64,000 nt of DNA from Wolfiporia cocos (GCA_029448655.1 JACCLO010000002.1:868001-932000); one strand, 5' to 3'; numbered from the stretch's first letter, positions 38,541 through 51,111 are shown. The notes: generated from the sequence alone by a model not told the origin. Translations and numbers: made by a program.

Positions 38541-39839
38541 TCTAGGTCCAGAGACTTTCTAGTGCAAGTTCTGAAGATGGAATTGGACATCATCACCCCC
38601 TTCGAGACTGAGCTGCGAGAATTGCATCGTATCTCTAGCCTCAAAGAGTACGAGAAGCTGCACGCTACCCTTCCCGGTGTAGCGCTCGCGGCTCTCAAAG
38701 TGCGCGTGCACAGGGGTGAACCGGATGTTGTCCGCGAGGTCTGGGACGCGAGGGACAAGACATATTTTGTCGATCGACCTCGAATGGAATGAGAGAGACC
38801 CTTCTCAGGTGCTTGAATGGGGCTACGCAGCCGTGCGGTGCGGATCCCTGAAACCGTAAGCTGTGATTATGCAATGCAGATGTACCCATATTTGTGCTTC
38901 ACCAAGTCGAGGCGAGTGGCCTCCTAACCCTGAGAGCGCCTACAGGTAGGGCGCAATTCCGTGTCAGCAGAGAGCCGTGGCTGAAAAATGGATGTCAAGG
39001 AGGAGGCATTACATCGTCGCCGACTTCGCAAGCAAAGTACGGAACAAGCATTGTATGCGGTAAGTACCGCGTCTCGGAGGCATGCACGGAAGCCTGACAG
39101 ACCTCATCCAACTGGAAATTATTAAGTTCGGTGACAGCGCAGTAGTCTCCAGCACGCAGTTATCTCGAGTAATTTAGAGCATCATAAGGTATACGATGCG
39201 ACTCAGTCACTCATGGATCAATTAACATCTTCGCCGCCATCACAGCAGTCTCGCCAGCCCAGACTCTGAGGATGCTGCAACACACCACACTCTTTTGCAC
39301 GGTCACTCACCTTCACCCCATCAGAGCTTCCCAGTAATGTTCTGGTCATCGACACTTCTGCTTTTGAACGGCAGTTCTACAAGCAGGGGTTGCGCGATCC
39401 CATGCGAGATCGATCCGGCAGCCCGCGGAAAACGTCGTCCACAATCAGTCTCGGACGGCTGCTCGACTCGCTTGGCGTAGACGTAAATTGCAAACTACAC
39501 AACGCTGGGAACGATGCATTTCTAGCCTTGCTCGCGTTCCAGCTTCTTCTGGACCTAGATAACACCAAGGTACCACAGCTGGGGATTCCCGAGGAAACTG
39601 TACGGCCCTTAAGGAGCTCCTCAGCGCTGTTTCGCATTGCACCCGTACCATCCGCTTCTGCGGATCAAAGGGATACCTCAGCAGCTGCAAGCACTGACTC
39701 ACGCCTTCAACGAAAGGAAGAATACATGACTGGGTCCACCAAGCATGAACATATCGATCTGGTTCGGTTGTCTAAGCACATGTCCGAGCTGATGTACAAG
39801 CACAACTTCATCAACAACCTTCGCCCCGCATCTCCTTGA
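38541..39839 (+). pseudogene. Decayed duplicate of the Gfd2-like exonuclease gene
   Basis: A second copy in the same orientation, about 3 kb downstream. The recognisable part starts near 38562 with LRELHRISSLKEYEKLHATL and VREVWDARDKTYF. At about 38766 an extra base shifts the frame exactly at the first catalytic motif, where the intact copy reads LSIDFEW; the shifted frame continues as IDLEWNERDPSQVLEWGYAAVRCG. The middle exons are scrambled, and the HG..GDL region with the second catalytic Asp is missing or unreadable. The last exon is intact: NVLVIDTSAFERQFY, LHNAGNDAFLALLAFQLL, and a C-terminus ending NNLRPASP, with stop at 39839. It may still be transcribed, but a working nuclease is unlikely. 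Confidence 0.7.
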
Positions 39840-40030
39840 CGGCGCTATGCGATGCATTGGCAATGCTCCTCCTTGTCTCACTGTTTATAGGGGTGTTTGT
39901 TACTGAGTAATCTGTACATTATGCACGCGCCTCAGAAGCTATAGCTTCAAATTCCCTATTTGCACTCGTTCTCACAGCTGTTGTAACGTTCCGGGGTAAT
40001 TGACTGCATAAATAAAATGTCCATACCAGT

Positions 40031-41960
40031 TCAAACAACAGTGTAGCTCTCCACGTGCACCGACGCGTCTTCCGAAAACACGACCTCCTCGCCACCATCC
40101 ACGCGTGAGACCGAGGCCAGGTGCACCCCAGCGATGCTGCCCTCGCTAACAAACGCAACTTTGACAGGGAAGAACGCGCCAGGGTCATCGCCGCCCACTG
40201 CGAATTCGAGCGAGCCCGAGCGCTCCTCGGCGTTGACCAGGGGAATGGACCAGTCGAGTGAGTGGCTTGATGGGTTGAGTGCCCATTCTCCGCTGTGCAG
40301 GGACACAGTTGGATATGAGCCGTCCCTGTTGCCATGCGTTAGGGTCAGTGGCACGCCGCATGTACGCAAGGTTGGGGGTACGTACGGCAGAGGAATTGAA
40401 ATGACCACGTCATGCAGAGTGAGACCCTCGTTCTCGAGCTCGTATTCGATGTTCACTTCGCACGTCCCGTCATTGGAGGGCGTTGGCCAGCAGTTGACTG
40501 CACACGGCATGCTCATCAGCCCTGCACACGGCGCCCGGTATCTGAAGAGAGCTTACTTGACAGCGGGACGTATGTCTCGTCGTTGCCCTTGTAGCGCCAC
40601 TTGAGCACGGCGAGTGCCTGGCCGACGGGGAACCCGCGCGCGGCGTCCTTGAGCGCGACGACACGCTCGCGGTTCGCGACGAACTTGCCCACGTTTGGGT
40701 GCTGCTTGAACTGCAGCTCGGCCCCGAAGTTCGCCGCAGGCGCGAGCGCGAGCTTCACGCGCGCGTTCGCGGGGTCCGTGATGTGCAGGTTCATGTCGCC
40801 CTTGAGCTCGAGGCTATTCAGGCCGCCGTCGCGCACCATCTCCACATTCAGCGTCTCCCGGATCACGACGTGCACGCTGCGAGCGCCATCCCAGCCCGAT
40901 CGTCAGCTATATGCGTGCAGTGTGAAGGAGACGACGGACCTCTCGGCGTTCACCACAGGCAGGCTGCCGCGCTCGTTCTTGAGCGCAGGTGGCTCTGGCG
41001 TGCCCGACGGAACAGGTGTGCCGGGGGTGGACATGTCTTCGGAAAGGAGCGCTTCGCCGCCGAGCGCGTCGAGTAGCTCTGCCTGGCGCGTCTTCTTCCC
41101 GCCGAGCTTCATGCCGCTGCCCTTGAACGCGGGGGCACGCGCGGAGGCGGGAGCGGGCGAGACCGTGCGGATGGGCGCAGGCGCGGTGTCGAAGCGTTGT
41201 GGTACAGGCGTGTAGCCCGTGACGCCGCCACCGAGGTAGCCCCCGCCGGACGATCCTCCCGACGCGGCGCGCCGTTGCTGCTCGCGCCGCTGCATCTCGA
41301 GCTGCTTCGCGCGCCGCTTGAGCTCCTCCTTCGCCTCGGCCTCCTTGTTCTGTTCCGTGGCGCACATGCGCGCTGTGAGAGCAGGTGCGAGGGTATAGGA
41401 CAGGACGCACCCGCGCGATGATATCCTGGATCTTCTCCTCGTGACTCTCCATCTCGAGCACGTTCCGCACCTGCATGAGGTTGACCGACTCGCGGTATCC
41501 CAGGCTCACAATCTCGTCGAACGCGCTGAGGAGGGCCATCGCGTTCTTGAGGATCTCGCGCAGCTCCGCACTCCGGCAGAGGTCCGAGACGACGCGGGCG
41601 AAGAGGTGGAGCGTCTCGATGTCCTGCAGGATATTCGATGCCTTGTTTGTGATAAGCAGGATGTAGAGATCCTCCAGCGGCTGGTATACGTAGCGCACGT
41701 CCGCGGTCTCGACGGAGGTGTGCTGCGTGCCGGTGGGTATCAACTTGGGGAACGAAGCGAGGAGGGACTCTATCCGTGCCCGGCTCATGTCACGGAACTG
41801 GCGGGAGATGACCGCTAGTTTCCCGTGTTACTCGTGAGTTGTGTTATTAGTAAAGACGCATACCTTTCCCGCCTTTTGTGCATATCGAAGCCGCGAGAAC
41901 AACCTAGGATTGGAGTCGCTTGAACGGGCATTCAGATGCGTTCGGATGAGCACACACCAT
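40031..41960 (-). CDS. RET2: Coatomer subunit delta (delta-COP)
   Basis: COPI coat subunit for Golgi-to-ER vesicles. Exons on the minus strand: 41960-41958, 41903-41864, 41814-41411, 41349-40940, 40876-40557, 40497-40031, giving 547 residues. The N-terminal longin domain starts M-VVLAASICTKGGKAVISR and includes YVYQPLEDLYILLITNKASN. A basic linker (EELKRRAKQLEMQRREQQ) and a Gly/Ser/Pro region follow. The C-terminal mu-homology domain contains VHVVIRETLNVEM, GDMNLHITDP, the motif LKWRYKGNDE, and INCWPTPSNDG near the end. The first exon is just the ATG, followed directly by a 54-nt intron. This is supported by the exact match of the next exon to the conserved VVLAASI start. Confidence 0.94.
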
Positions 41961-42692
41961 GGTGTTCTATGCAAGTGATATTTTGACCCGCGAACGCGAT
42001 GCAAGCTCTCCGAGGTGAAACCAGATCAAAGCTTTTCAAGAGCCAGAAAGTCAAGTTGAGGGGGAAGCTCAGCAAATCGGAGGAGGTGAGATGAAAGCAG
42101 CGCTCAGGCCGTAGAGACACGCGACGTGTCTGAATCCGTGACGCGGACCACTTGAATTAGGCGCTCGTAGCAGACAGCAGTGCTCAGGCTGCAATTGTTC
42201 ATTCTCTCCAATGCCTTCACTTACGCTATGGAGTAGCAGCTCATCAGGTACTATGAGACCTCGTTGTTTCTTTGAGATAGGCACTCTAAGACCTCGTATT
42301 TTCTCATAGACAGATTCATCTCCCGGCACTGCTTGATTTAGAATCGCGGTAAATCTCCCACAATCAGCAGTTTGTCCACCACAGCAGCTTGTTGCCACAC
42401 CGTGCATGCCAAATATATTCGCGCTCGAGCTCAGTTGCCGCGGGACAGCTCGGACTAACGGGTAACGGGATACGCGATCGAGTGATCGGCGGAAGTGGCT
42501 GCTTGGGTTACCGCGTTGGGCACACGCGCGCGCATCATGCTCCGCGCAACGGTTGCGCGACCCTCCATCTATCCTCTCGCATGAACCCTTCCCTTCCGCT
42601 CCTTACAACCGGCTTTTGCACTGACTAAAACACTATCTGCTTGCTAGCCTCCCACCAACGAGCTTATTTGCCCGAGTTACCGCACCGACATC
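41961..42692 (+). other. Divergent promoter region of delta-COP and the copper transporter
   Basis: About 730 bp. No gene seen. I looked for copper-response motifs of the Mac1 or Cuf1 type without a convincing match. Confidence 0.4.
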
Positions 42693-43726
42693 ATGAAGAT
42701 GGACGGCAGTGGCTGGAAAGACCACCTCCACTTTGCTTTCCTCGGCGAGCATGTCCTCCTGCCCAACCTCCACATCGACTCGTTGTGGAAGTTCCTCATC
42801 GCCTCTATACTGGCCATATGTGTATGCAGCTCAGAAAGGTATGCGTTCCATTCCTGACGGCTTGCATTCACATCCGTTTCCGCGGGGCTGCGGAGCCTGA
42901 GCGCGGTATCCATGCTGAAGCATTCTTCCCTTCCCTCACAGGCTGCTGACCTACGCATTGTCGAAGTACTGGGATCCCTTTGGCACGCGTCGATCCCGCG
43001 CTAGGAACGCATTATGGAGGGCGGTCCTTTACTGGGTAGTCACCTTTGACAGACTGTGCGTACTTGCATATTTCATATCAATGTTTTGTCACATCATACT
43101 CGTCATATGTAGAATGTACATGCTGATAGCTATGACATTTAATGTCGGGTAAGTGTCCGTACTGCCTGTACGCATGCTTTGTACCGACCTTCCGTGCTAC
43201 AGGCTTATCATGGTCACGGTAAGCTGAACCAAGCTGATGATGTCCACGCTCCGTCTGATCCACACATAACAGGTGACAACCCTCTCGATTGGCCAATTCA
43301 TTATTGAGTTTAAAGATAATCCCTGCTCCCGTCATCCACCCGAGTACGTCCCTCCTACCTCCTTTTCTTTCACGCACTTACTCATCCGTCTCCGTCAGCA
43401 GCCCCGAATACACCCGCCAAAAAGAGCCCCTCCTCTCCCCGCGCCCGCACACTCCCACCTCCGCCGCCGCCTATCCGCCGCCGCTCCCCCGCCGCTCCCC
43501 GCCGCGCCGCACACGCTCCAAGCCGCACGACATCTACATCCACCCGAGCAACTCGAACATCGCGCGCGCCGAGGCTGCCGCGCAAGAGCTCGGGCTCAGC
43601 GCACTCACGCTTACGAGCGGGTCTGGGTCCGATTTCCTTGGAGAGGAGTATACCGCGAACGAGGCCGGGGACGGGTGGGAGCCCGGGAAGGGGAAGGACG
43701 TCGCGAGAGCGCTCTTGGGGCGGTAG
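42693..43726 (+). CDS. CTR-type copper transporter
   Basis: Trimeric Cu(I) importer family. Exons 42693-42838, 42942-43055, 43113-43148, 43203-43218, 43273-43343 and 43399-43726 give 236 residues. Three membrane segments: about residues 27-46 (WKFLIASILAICVCSS), about 90-104, and about 104-120. TM2 carries the copper-binding MxxxM in MYMLIAMTFNVG. TM3 is GLIMVTVTTLSIGQFIIEF and has a weaker form of the usual GxxxG helix-packing motif. The N-terminus has few Met or His (MKMDGSGWKDHLHF). The C-terminal 110 residues are an unusual Pro/Ser/Arg-rich, then acidic cytosolic tail (PSNSNIARAEAAAQELGL) without the CxC metal exit motif. Exon 4 is a 16-nt microexon. Confidence 0.86.
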
Positions 43727-44092
43727 TGTACATCGTCCATCCGTCTCGCCTGTATCTGCTATATACTGGCTTCTCTTTGCTTATTTTCTCGACTGCATCC
43801 TGCTGGAGACAGGGCTTCCACCCACCTCATATACACGTGCACCCTTATATCCATGTAGATCATGCTCGCGCTCCTTTTCTTCTTGTTTAATAATCGCGTC
43901 TGTGACTGCGAGTGCATTCGTATTCCTAGTAGCATTAGACGTATATAGACTCCCAGGCCATACAATATTCGGCAAATAGCATCTGTACCATATACGCGCA
44001 TCCTAACCGTCGTCCGTCCGTCTGTCTATCCAAAGTCGTCAAGTCCCGTACCGTCCCGCGAAACGTGCCAGTCTGTGGGGAGCGAGCAGTGC
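43727..44092 (+). other. Convergent intergenic region
   Basis: About 365 bp between the CTR and kinase 3' ends. Nothing recognised. Confidence 0.4.
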
Positions 44093-47000
44093 TCACCGTC
44101 GGCCCCCGCCCGCGTCCGCACCGATGGCGCCCGCGCGCCGTGCAGGGAAGCCAGCGCGCTTCGGGCTCACAGGCGGCGTCCCCGCGCCGGTCCCCGCCCC
44201 CGCCGAGTCGTCCACCGCGCGGTTCCACCGGTCGATCAGCCTCGACACGCCCTTGTACGGCCGCTCGGGCGACGGGGAGCGCAGCTGCGCCGCGCCCGCG
44301 CCCGCGCCGTCGTCGGGATGCAGCGTGTTCTTCCGCGTTGGCGTCTTCGGCATCGGGTGCGTGCTCGCGCTGGTGCTCGGCGAGCGGCGCCCGGGCAGGC
44401 CGGAGAACCCGGCGGGGGCGGCGCCCGAGTCCGAGCGGCTGCTGAGCGACTGCTCGATGCGCCCCGTGGACGCGGAGACGGTCGACGTGCGCGTGCGCGA
44501 GGACTCGCGCGACCGGCTCTGGGTGCGTTCCTCGTGCGCGGGCACGGACAGGCTGTCATTGGGGAGCACAGGCGACGACGTGGGCGAGATTCGCGGGAAG
44601 CGTGCTGCGGCGGACGACGGAGAGATGAGCAGTCCGTTGCTGTCCCCGCCTGCCGGTCTTGAGCTTGACTTCAGGTTGAGCGCTGAGGGCTTGGGCGCAG
44701 CTGACGGTGTGCCTGAGGAAACTGGACTAGGATCCTTGGTGTTGCTCCCGATAGCTTCGTAGCGCTGCACCATGTCGGATATCGAGCTACGGCGGCTGGC
44801 CGTGCGTGCTCGAGGGTCTGAAGGTGGGGACAATGACTGGGCGGCGAAGACCGCATGAGCATTGGATGAGGGAGTGTTCGTCTCGGTCGAAGCAGACTTC
44901 GCGAGGGGACTGACAAACATGGACTGTGGCCGTGAGCGGCCAGTTGTCGTGCTCGACGCAAGAACTGGGGCCTGAGGCGTATGGCGAGTAGCGGGCGTTG
45001 CAGATGGTTGTATCCGATGCGGACTCGACGAACGCTGAGAGGACAATATGCGGCTCGGGACGGCGGATGAAGCATCCATGAGAGGCTGAGGCGACTCCGA
45101 ACGCTTGCTCACAGGCGGCGGAGGAAGTGCAGAGGAGGACGGCATGATGACCGACCTTCGCTTGTCTCCCGCTCTGGAGACAGCACCGACCTTGTCTTGC
45201 TCTCTGCTGGTGCTTGTCGAACTCTTACCGACATCCCAGAGGTCCACAAGATCATGCACGGAACCCTGCCGACCCTTGCTCTTCGCAATCTGGCGCTTGA
45301 CGTCACTGCTAGACGCCGCAAAGTCCCTTGCACGGTCTCTGATATTACTCTCTGCAGTTCTCGGGATATAGCCCCTCACATCCTCAGGGCCATCATCACT
45401 CGAGGAGGATGAGCTCTTCCGCGACGGTAGCTCTCTCGGTGCTGTGATGGGGCTCCAATTGTCAGTGAGTCCATTCGGCGACGGCGTGACACCACTGCGC
45501 GACACGATCTTGCTGTCCATCGTCGGTGGCTGCAGCCCTCGACTGCTGGCACCAGTCGTACTTGCGCCAGTAACGGTTCTCGAGACAGCAGTCTTTGTCC
45601 GCACGGGAGACCTCTGCCGTTGCACCTCAATCTTCTGCTCCAAATCCCTCATCTCGTTCATCCGTGCATCCGAGCTGTTCCACCTTGACTTATCTGGCTC
45701 CGGCTCCGTCGTCTGCAGGTTGCCCAATATGCTCTCTGCCTCCAGTGGCTTCTGTAGTGTAAGCGGACTACGCTCGATGAAGGATGCACGCTTGCGTGGA
45801 GCCTCACGGAGCACAGGCTGGGGCTGGGGCTCGTTGCGCGAGGGTGGCGGGGTAAGAGATGCAGATGTCTCACCATCATCATTACCAGTGAGCCAGTCAC
45901 GAGGTTCTGAACGAGAGCTCGGCTGTGGTTGCGGTTGCGGTTGCGGACGCGGGGGGAGGGAGGGAGGGTCCGGCGATGAAGGAGAGAGCAGGTCAGCAGA
46001 GTTATTACGGGAGGAGGGCTTGGACGAGTTCTTATGCCGTCGGGCAGCGGATGGTCTGCTCCTGAGAACAGCAATGACGTCCTTCTCTTTCTCCTTTGGT
46101 TGCTCCCTCTCGGTCTCCCTACGCAGCACAGAGGGATTTGGACGAGAGAGCAGTGACGGCTGCCTTGTGACATCCCCATACAAATTGCCGCGCATCGCGG
46201 TGCCTGTGACATGCTGGGAACGTGTGCCGTCATACTTGCTCCTGCCCATCCCGGGCAGCGCTACCCCATTTGCCACAGAAGCAACCACGCCAGTGTCGAC
46301 AACGGCCGAGCGATAGCTCGCCCTTGACGATGGTCGTGACACCGAGACCAGCTTCGCGGTCGCCGCAGGCTGAGCGGGCGCATGCGCTGATGTATACCTG
46401 CTACTGTTCGCTGACGCACCAGGTGAGGGCGAGCCGAACTCGCGGTCCAGCTCCTCAAGAGACGGGAATCGCTCCTCCGGCGAGAGGTTATGCGCCTGAG
46501 ATGGCAGTGCCTTGGCAGGTGAACGCCAAGACGGTGCAGATGCAGACACTGATGCAGAGGCCTGTGGTAGTGGCCCCGGGGAATGTGCGCGCGACGGGCG
46601 GTAGGAGCTGTTCGATCCGTACCCGCTCGGCTGCGAAGAGGGCGTGCTGAGATGCTGCGACACACTGCTCGACCCCGCACTTGATACCGCCCCGAAGCTC
46701 GCAAGACCAGTGCGGCTCTTCCGCGCCTCACCCAATGTCGGCGGCGGCGGCTGTGCGGAGAGTCCAAGCCCTTCGAACGCATCCTTCGCTTGACGTACAG
46801 ACTGACGTCGGCCCAACTGCGTGGAATCCGAAGGGGCCCTTGGCGGAAGCGAGGGCTGGCGCTGTGTCTGGGTCTGGAACTTCGACGGAGATGGTGTGGG
46901 CTGAGGAGCGGGGCCGGGTGACTTCGCGGGCTGGAACGAGTCTCCAAACGTCTTGCCAAACCCAGCAGAGAAGTCATCCCCAAAGGCCTTCTCGAATGCC

Positions 47001-48593
47001 TTCTTGTCGCTCTCATCCGAGTTCCTCTCTGCGTCTGGCTTACGTCCTATCACCCATGCGTCGGTGGTATTTCTGTCAATATTCACTGTAGAGCTACCGA
47101 CGCTCGCGAGTCCAGACTTGTGTCCGCGAACTCCGCGCCAAACCCGATCATCGTCAGTCCCGCCAAACTTAAGATCCAGCTCGAAGGTGCGATCTCGGGA
47201 CGAACTGTGAGATGGAGACGGGGGCGCCTGCGGTGAAGGACGTCCGCGTCGCATGGGAGCAATAGCCTCGAGGACCTTGTCGCGCGCTTCAATCCCTGCT
47301 GTTTTCGCCGGCGACGTTGAGAGCGACTGCTGCGACTTGAGGGATACGAGGTCATCGAGTGGATTGCCCGGCAGACGCTGCGGTGAAACTATGTTGGGTG
47401 ATAGAGTTTGCAGAGGAGGAGATGTGACGGTGCGCGGCGAGAGGGTCTCCCTGGGTGGTATGTTGTATGTGAAACGGGATTTGGTGCCACGGAGCTTGTG
47501 CACATGAGCCAGTGTCTCGAACACCGTAGGCCTCTGCGTGCCATGTTCGCGTAGCATAGATGCTAAAGCGCGCATGTATTAGACCCATGGACACATTCGA
47601 TATGTGCGCTCACCTATCAAGGCGTTCATGTTATTAGAATATACGGGGTATGGTGGTATCTTGTATTGCACATTCAGGATGGCCAACGGGCCGTGTTCCT
47701 CAAAAGGCGTTGTGTAGTAGCATAGTTTGTAGAGCAAGACGCCCAATGCCCAGACATCGCTCTTCTCGTCTACCGGCCGCCGCAGATACACGTCAACCAT
47801 CTCTGGAGCGCGATACTGCAATGTCGTATGCCGGTTGAGATCTGCCTCGAGCATCCGTAGCTCCTGAGTGTTGGCAGGAATCTTCTGCACTGTGCATGCA
47901 CTTCCAAAATCGCACAACTTGTACGAAGTGGCCGACGCTTGTAGGATGTTCTCTACCTTCAGGTCACGATGGAGCAGGGGCGGCTTGAGTGCGTGCATCG
48001 CCGCCAGACCCTCGCAGACGTCACAGAAGATGGTCAGGATCTCTGGCTCGGTGAGCCGCTCTCGCAGTCTGCGGTTCATCATGTCGATGATGCCGCCGCC
48101 CGCACAAAATTCCATGAGGATGAAGACCTCGTACGTGCCATTCGGGAGGCGATGCCACGCGGCGTCGATGAGGTAGACAATGTTCGGATGCCCCTTGAGT
48201 ATCCTCTACATTCGACGCGCAGATCGCCCTGATGAATGAACGCTGTGCTCGTCGCGCGCGCTCTGGAACTCACCATGATGTCCACCTCCTTCTTGACCTC
48301 CGAGAGCATGGTCTCATTGGGTACAGCGATACGCTTGAGCACATGGTGGGTGGTGTTGTAGACTGGCGTCGCTGTGCGCACCAGGTATACGTGCGCGAAT
48401 CCTCCTGTGAGTGCGAAGCACCCTCATCACGTCGAGCTCGTTGAGTCGTTACATACGTGCATGACGGACCTTGGCTCAAGTAGCGCTCGACCTGGACGGT
48501 ATACTTGTTGACCGCTATCGTCTGGCCAGGAATGAGAGTGCCCTTGTTGACTTGTTGCATGTAGGCCTGTGGATAGGCCTGAGCCATGGCCAT
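44093..48593 (-). CDS. NAK/Ark-Prk family serine/threonine kinase with long disordered tail
   Basis: Kinase related to yeast Ark1/Prk1/Akl1 and animal AAK1/GAK, which control actin patches and endocytosis. Exons on the minus strand: from 48593 to 48470, 48404-48274, 48205-47614, 47562-44093, giving about 1438 residues. The kinase domain (about residues 20-310) has YTVQVERYLSQGGFAHVYLV, HHVLKRIAVP (catalytic Lys), RILKGHPNIV, LMEFCAGGG, LLHRDLKVENIL, CDFGSA, YRAPEMVDVY and DEKSDVWALGVLLYK. VFETLAHVHKLRG closes the domain. The remaining 1100 residues, in one 3.5-kb exon, are Ser/Pro/Arg-rich and disordered with many SP/TP sites. The start is uncertain: the frame is open upstream to 48674 through NNQYNPNADDP, so a 5' exon may exist; the ATG at 48593 is the first in frame. 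Confidence 0.88.
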
Positions 48594-49421
48594 AGAGGAT
48601 AGCTGGACGACGGACAACACGTCTTCGACGTTGTCGACCGGGTCGTCCGCATTTGGGTTGTACTGGTTGTTCAAGCTCTAAAATAGGGTGAGAGCTTCAG
48701 CCCTAGCGTAGGGTGTGACATACAATTGCGAACGGCTATTTGAAATCTAAATGGCTTCGAATTCTGTAATATTCATCCACACTCATCGAGGCATTTCATT
48801 CGATCCAGAGTGTATGAGATGCATGTTGAAAGCTGTGTTATCGCTGCAGCATTGATGCGGAAAGAGTGTATCCATTGTGAAGCCGTTATCAGTGGTCCTG
48901 AGCCTGGGACAGGTCACGTCACGCAATAATGCTATAACAAGCAGGAGTTGATTCAACAACTTCACAGCGCAACGCTAGCTCGTATTGTGAGTGATGTTTT
49001 GCGCATTTACTCTGGTTCAGCTTGCAAGCGCACAAGATACAGTGGCCTGGAATATATATCCCAGAGACCTGATGGTCATTACAATGTATCGATGTCAGAC
49101 TTTGAGCAGTCGCAGAAATCGTTCAGGAGAGTCCGGCTGTCCCCGCACGACCAGGCATCTCCAATCTTGTTCTTGTACGATATAGATCTGTATTCTCTAG
49201 CTTCCTAACAGCAGAAGGTAGTGTCACGCTACGAACGTCGTCATAGCACGTGACTACACTCCTAGCTCAACTATTAAGAGCAGATACCTTTGTAAAGCCG
49301 TCCACTGAGTTTCCACGGCCCAAATTCGGCCGCCACTGTACTCACTATTTAACGGAACAGCGAACGGAACGGGAGAGGTCCGTCTTAGTCACTACCACCA
49401 CGAACGACCACACAGCTCGAT
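48594..49421 (+). other. Divergent region upstream of the kinase and the dehydrogenase
   Basis: About 830 bp. The part next to 48594 (to about 48680) is probably coding or leader for the kinase. A CACGTG box lies at 49247-49252, 170 bp before the dehydrogenase start. No other gene seen. Confidence 0.45.
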
Positions 49422-50813
49422 ATGGCCGCCGCCGCTCAACATGCAATCCCCTTCTCCCGCCCAGCGACCCCAGGGCATATCATCAACAAGATAGGCTTTT
49501 ATGGCCTCGGTGCGATGGGATACTTTATGGCGCGCAATCTGGCGAGACACCGCGCGTCGAACACCGGGACGAGCCCGCTAGTCGTATACAATCGCTCCGT
49601 AGCCAAGGCTGAGCAGCTAAGGGCGGAAATCGGCGCGGACAAGGTCCAGATCGCAGAATCGGCAGAGCAACTCGTACTCGAGTGCGATGTGATCTTCACC
49701 AGTCTGGCGAGCGACGCGGTGGTGAAGAGCGTGTATGAGCAGTTTGCGAGCGCGCTCCAGGTAGGAGATACGCGTCGTACTGCCCGAGTTTGGGTTAAGT
49801 TGTATCGGGTGTGTAGGCAAATCCGCCCACCAAGAACAAGATCCTGGTCGAGATGAGCACCATTTACCCTTCCTTGGCGGGTGCGTGCTGTTTGATCAAG
49901 GAACGTACAATCACTCATTCCGCCCCCAGGCGAGCTCGACACCTTGCTCTCTGACATTCCGCACACGCACCTTGTCACCGGTCCTGTGTTCGGGCCGCCA
50001 GCAGCCGCAGACTCTGCGAACCTGATCTGTATCCTCGCGGGAGACTACCGGTCAAAGAAGGAAGTCGCGCATATTTTGGTGCCCGCAGTTGGCAAGAAAG
50101 CCATGGACTTGGGAGGCAATCTGCAGAAAGGTAAGGATGATACCTCCCCTTGCTTTTCAATTTAACTGATCATGCACTTGCAGCTCCCATGTTCAAGCTT
50201 ATTGGAAACTCAATGATCCTGGGAACACTAGAGATTCTCGCAGAGGCATTCACACTTTCGGAGAAAGCTGGAATTGGTGCGCCGACGGCATATGAGCTCG
50301 TAAAGGACCTATTCCCTGCACCTCCGTAAGTCAAAGACAACCGTAACTTGTGGTCATGCGACTCACAATATGGACGCCATCAAGTTTCATCAACTACGGC
50401 CGCAAGATGGTCACTGATGAATTCGACGGTCTTAAAGGCTTCGCAATCGATGGTGGTCTCAAAGACGCGAACCACATTCGCCGATTGGTCACTGAGCTGA
50501 ACTCCCCAATGCCAGTCGTGGTACGTAAATGATTGAAGGCATCTGTCCAAGAAGGTAATTCAGATGTCAATGATATCCAGGATGCTGCGCATGGGCATAT
50601 CTTGACAGCCCGTGCTATCCATGAAGACCAGAAGCATCGTGGAGAGGCTAAATATGACGTGCTGGACTGGAGTGCATTAGTCGCTGGTACCAGGGTTGCG
50701 GGAGGACTTGATGCATTCGACAGCGCGCAGGTGTGCATCCTTGCTTCTCATAACATCTCAATTGAGCTGACAGTTGTTCATCATGACAGCCCGCAAAGGT
50801 GGTCAAAGACTGA
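49422..50813 (+). CDS. 3-hydroxyisobutyrate dehydrogenase-like oxidoreductase
   Basis: NAD(P)-dependent beta-hydroxyacid dehydrogenase. Exons 49422-49760, 49817-49880, 49930-50130, 50184-50325, 50385-50520, 50581-50730 and 50790-50813 give 351 residues. The Rossmann fold starts KIGFYGLGAMGYFMARNLAR (GxGxxG). The second region is ILVEMSTIYPSLAGELD, where family members have D(C/S)ST. The substrate loop VTGPVFGPPAAADSANL corresponds to the usual APVSG. The catalytic Lys region is PMFKLIGNSMILGTLEILAEA (K-x2-GN). The C-terminal all-alpha domain includes FPAPPFINYGRKM and DAAHGHILTARAIHED. There is no clear mitochondrial presequence, so it may not be the valine-pathway enzyme itself but a cytosolic paralogue. 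The protein ends PAKVVKD. Confidence 0.9.
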
Positions 50814-51111
50814 GTTCTCCATGGCGCAGTTGAGATCGGTGACCTGTTCCCACTGTTTGACCAAATATGAGATTAGAAAAGACGATGAGAGGATGGAAAC
50901 TGTTGTATGTTATACTTTTGAGCAGAATTTCAATTCGGTGCATGCCCATCGCGCAGAGGCTTCAGTTCTAACTTGTATGGATGTCGAGTGCAAGAATGCA
51001 GGATTGGCATTCGATCGGCCGGTCAATAGTCGATAACTACGCTTACCGTTTCGGGAAGTGAATGAGCTCGGCGCTGTTTCGCGAGCGCAACATTCTTCGC
51101 CGCCACGACCC

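Noticed and set aside
44236..44762. Plus-strand frames inside the kinase tail exon
   Set aside because: Shadows of the GC-rich minus-strand exon; no splice signals or homology.
50822..51036. Plus-strand frame between the dehydrogenase and uL10m, with several cysteines
   Set aside because: No family pattern and it overlaps the expected 3' UTR; cysteine spacing is not a known zinc motif.
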